Translations under genes and position numbers: made by a program
Shown: in pieces, positions 15,349-17,207 of the stretch
How positions within the stretch are numbered: the stretch's first letter is position 1
Layout of the letters: each line of letters starts with the position of its first letter
NCBI GenBank assembly: GCA_002327255.1
Contig: DCUM01000151.1
Coordinates: 25,426 to 42,632 of the forward strand
Length of the DNA: 17,207 bases
Source: a bacterium UBA2214
GTDB taxonomy: Bacteria; Zhuqueibacterota; Zhuqueibacteria; Residuimicrobiales; Residuimicrobiaceae
Direction of reading: 5' to 3'
Notes under the pieces: generated by a model
The model's database searches: none
What the model saw: only the letters and a program-made list of their open reading frames with translations
Told to the model about the DNA's origin: nothing

Positions 15349-17061
15349 ATGCATTACCACAGGATGAAGCTTTTGGCCGCTGTGGTGCTGTCGGGCGTGC
15401 TGTTGTTGTCGCACCCTGCAAGCGCCGATGCGAGTAAATTATATCGAGAACGCCTCTACGAACCGGTGGTGCTCAAACAATCACTGCTGCAATCCTTTTA
15501 TGGCGTGCCGGTCGGGGAGATGTATCTCTACGCGTGGAGCGACAGCACACAGTCGTGGCGCCTGATGCCGTTTCAGGTCGACGAGCGCGTCGTCATGGCG
15601 GAGCCGAATCCGCTCTTTGGCACCAAAGTGCGGATTTTTTACGCCATTTCCGATCTGACGCCGGATGATGGTCTCTTCGACGCGGATGACGAGCTGGCGT
15701 TCATGCTGCGCGACATGGGGGACCAGGCGCCCGGGAAAAGGTGGATCGATAACGACGAAGCGAAAAAATTCGAACGGCTGGAGATCCGGTTGTACGATCG
15801 CCATGATTACGACAAGGCCGCCTTCGCCTATCTCTTTCGTTCCACCACCATCACCGAAGCGGTGCCCACGCCCTATGAATTCAGATACTTTCCCGAAAAG
15901 GACAGCCTGAGTTCCCGCTATTACAATGTGGCAATCGACAAGGAATTCGGCATCCTCAAGACCATCCAGATCAATCCGCCCTTCGGCACCGGGGTCGATA
16001 TCTTTGACCGCCAGAAAATCATGATCAACGGCACCGCCCTCATCAGCGGTTTCAATGTGCCGTTGAATAGCCGCAACGAGTATTATCTGAAAGTCTATCC
16101 CGACTATTTGGGTTACACCAAAAAACCGGTGGTGCGGCTGGTGCGCGAGACCCATCAGACCGTGCGCCTCGGCGATGAGGAACTGGAACAGAAGGTAGCC
16201 TTTTATGTTCCCATCAAATTCTATCCCTTCTGCGGCTCACTGGAAGGCGGCGTGGCGCTGGATGTGGAGAGCATCAACGAACAATTTCCCGAAGGTGAGC
16301 TCAAATTATTTCTGAATAATATTCGGCAGAGTTGGGACCTGTCGCCAAAGGCCCACGGCATGCGCTTGTACAGCACCTATAACGATGGATTGTTGATTGA
16401 CGGTATACCTGATACCTATAACAAGAGGCTCGACAAGCCCGTCTCGGAATGGATACTGGCGACGGGAGCGCAGGGCGCCCTTTTTTCGGTCACCGCCTAT
16501 CCGGACACGGTCGCAGAGTTCTACTACCATGACAACAGTGCCGGCGGCATCGGTGATGCGGCCATTTTCAAAGGCGCCAAAGACACGGGGGATATGATGT
16601 CCTGGGGCGACCATGGCTTTTCCATGAACAAACCCAACAGCCTGCAGCTGGCGTTTCTCATGTACTTTCTCCCGGCCGGTTTCAACGACCGCGCCAAAGC
16701 CGAAGCGTTGTACCATCACATCCTGGAACCCGCCCTGCCCGCGACCTTCACGGGCGTCACCGTGCATGAGCGGTCCGGCATCGCGGATCACCGGCTGCTG
16801 TATAACTATCCCAATCCCTTCAACGCCGGCACCCGCTTGACCTTCGAGACCGCCAGGCCGGAGCGTTTGCACTGCGCCATCTACGCGGTCAACGGGCGGC
16901 GGGTGGCCGTCGTCGCGGAACGTCATTTCTCCGCGGGGCGTCATGAGCTGGTTTGGGAAGGCCGTGATCAGGCCGGGGACGCGTTGCCCAGCGGCGTATA
17001 CATTGCGGTGGTGCAGGGCGCTTCGGTGCGGATGGAGCGCAAGCTGTTGCTGCTGCGGTGA
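15349..17061 (+). CDS. Secreted protein of unrecognised family with C-terminal FlgD-Ig-like sorting domain (paralogue B)
   Basis: A 570-residue protein with a signal peptide (MKLLAAVVLSGVLLLSHPASA, cleavage near residue 26). It matches paralogue A (9234-10910) in order and spacing: PFQVDER (74-80) with PFQVDYR, DADDELAFMLRDMGD (111-125) with DANDELLFMPEDLGD, GMRLYSTYNDGLLIDGIPD with GMRFYTDNNRNGVSIDGAPD, ATGAQGAL with ASGAQGTL, FYYHDNSAGG with LYYRDDLNGG, and SWGDHG with SYGDVG. The last 88 residues, from LLYNYPNPFN through VNGRRVA, WEGRD and GVYIAVV, are the FlgD-Ig-like C-terminal domain tied to surface export in FCB bacteria. No catalytic signature was found. It follows the PLP-enzyme gene by 27 nt and is probably cotranscribed with it. 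Function is unknown; a surface or extracellular binding or structural role is a guess. Confidence 0.85.
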   Translation: MHYHRMKLLAAVVLSGVLLLSHPASADASKLYRERLYEPVVLKQSLLQSFYGVPVGEMYLYAWSDSTQSWRLMPFQVDERVVMAEPNPLFGTKVRIFYAISDLTPDDGLFDADDELAFMLRDMGDQAPGKRWIDNDEAKKFERLEIRLYDRHDYDKAAFAYLFRSTTITEAVPTPYEFRYFPEKDSLSSRYYNVAIDKEFGILKTIQINPPFGTGVDIFDRQKIMINGTALISGFNVPLNSRNEYYLKVYPDYLGYTKKPVVRLVRETHQTVRLGDEELEQKVAFYVPIKFYPFCGSLEGGVALDVESINEQFPEGELKLFLNNIRQSWDLSPKAHGMRLYSTYNDGLLIDGIPDTYNKRLDKPVSEWILATGAQGALFSVTAYPDTVAEFYYHDNSAGGIGDAAIFKGAKDTGDMMSWGDHGFSMNKPNSLQLAFLMYFLPAGFNDRAKAEALYHHILEPALPATFTGVTVHERSGIADHRLLYNYPNPFNAGTRLTFETARPERLHCAIYAVNGRRVAVVAERHFSAGRHELVWEGRDQAGDALPSGVYIAVVQGASVRMERKLLLLR

Positions 17062-17074
17062 AATGAGATGGTGT

Positions 17075-17095
17075 GGCATTTTACGCCGAAATGCC
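17075..17095. repeat. Hairpin downstream of paralogue B
   Basis: GGCATTT (17075-17081) and AAATGCC (17089-17095) form a perfect 7-bp stem with a 7-nt loop, 13 nt after the stop codon. An alternative palindrome, ATGCCGTGGCAT (17091-17102), shares its right arm. There is no T-run, so it is not a standard intrinsic terminator, but it may protect or end the transcript. Confidence 0.35.
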
Positions 17096-17207
17096 GTGGC
17101 ATGATGGGGTGCAAGTGGCAAAAGGCCGTCTTTGGCACAGGACCCGGGGTACCTGCGCGGGGCGTGCCGGGCAGACAGTGGAGACTCCGGGGCCGCAAAA
17201 AACGCGA

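Noticed and set aside
17075..17102. Rho-independent terminator after paralogue B
   Set aside because: The stem is good but no T-run follows on either strand, so only a hairpin is reported.
1..17207. CRISPR array, rRNA genes or phage genes
   Set aside because: No regularly spaced direct repeats, no rRNA-like conserved blocks and no phage structural or integrase genes were seen.

Overview
The window reads as part of the chromosome of a diderm bacterium of the FCB superphylum, most likely one of its uncultured or little-cultured branches (KSB1, Calditrichota, Zixibacteria or a relative). This is an inference from gene content: two secreted proteins with a C-terminal FlgD-Ig-like domain opening on YPNPFN, a TonB-dependent receptor with an N-terminal carboxypeptidase-regulatory-like domain, a DUF3996-like outer-membrane barrel, and a membrane glycosyltransferase-like protein with C-terminal TPRs. 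Coding sequence is GC-rich, while some intergenic stretches are very AT-rich.

Layout. Positions 1-3267 (minus strand) hold a small beta-barrel gene followed by gcvP, the glycine cleavage P-protein, which runs off the left edge. A divergent AT-rich spacer (3268-3412) separates them from a plus-strand pair: a DEDDh 3'-5' exonuclease with an ExoX-like C-terminus, and an overlapping multi-pass GT-C/TPR protein (TMTC-like). Positions 5895-6629 carry no convincing gene but are rich in inverted repeats: a hairpin cluster, a MITE-like element of about 149 bp, and a compact 88-bp inverted-repeat element just ahead of the next operon.

Positions 6630-10910 form a tightly coupled three-gene unit: a small lipoprotein, a TonB-dependent receptor, and a large secreted FlgD-Ig protein of a family I do not recognise. 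A long-chain acyl-CoA ligase and an MscS-type channel follow (11085-13639). After a 530-bp gap come a fold-type III PLP enzyme (D-threonine aldolase/D-serine dehydratase-like) and, 27 nt later, a second member of the same secreted family (15349-17061).

The best candidate for something undescribed is the cell-surface module: lipoprotein, receptor, secreted protein, and a second copy of the secreted protein linked to an amino-acid PLP enzyme, with a structured DNA or RNA element before the first operon. The two secreted proteins share co-linear motifs along their whole length, so they are paralogues. Their ligand and function cannot be read from the sequence. The remaining genes are ordinary metabolic, DNA-processing and envelope functions.
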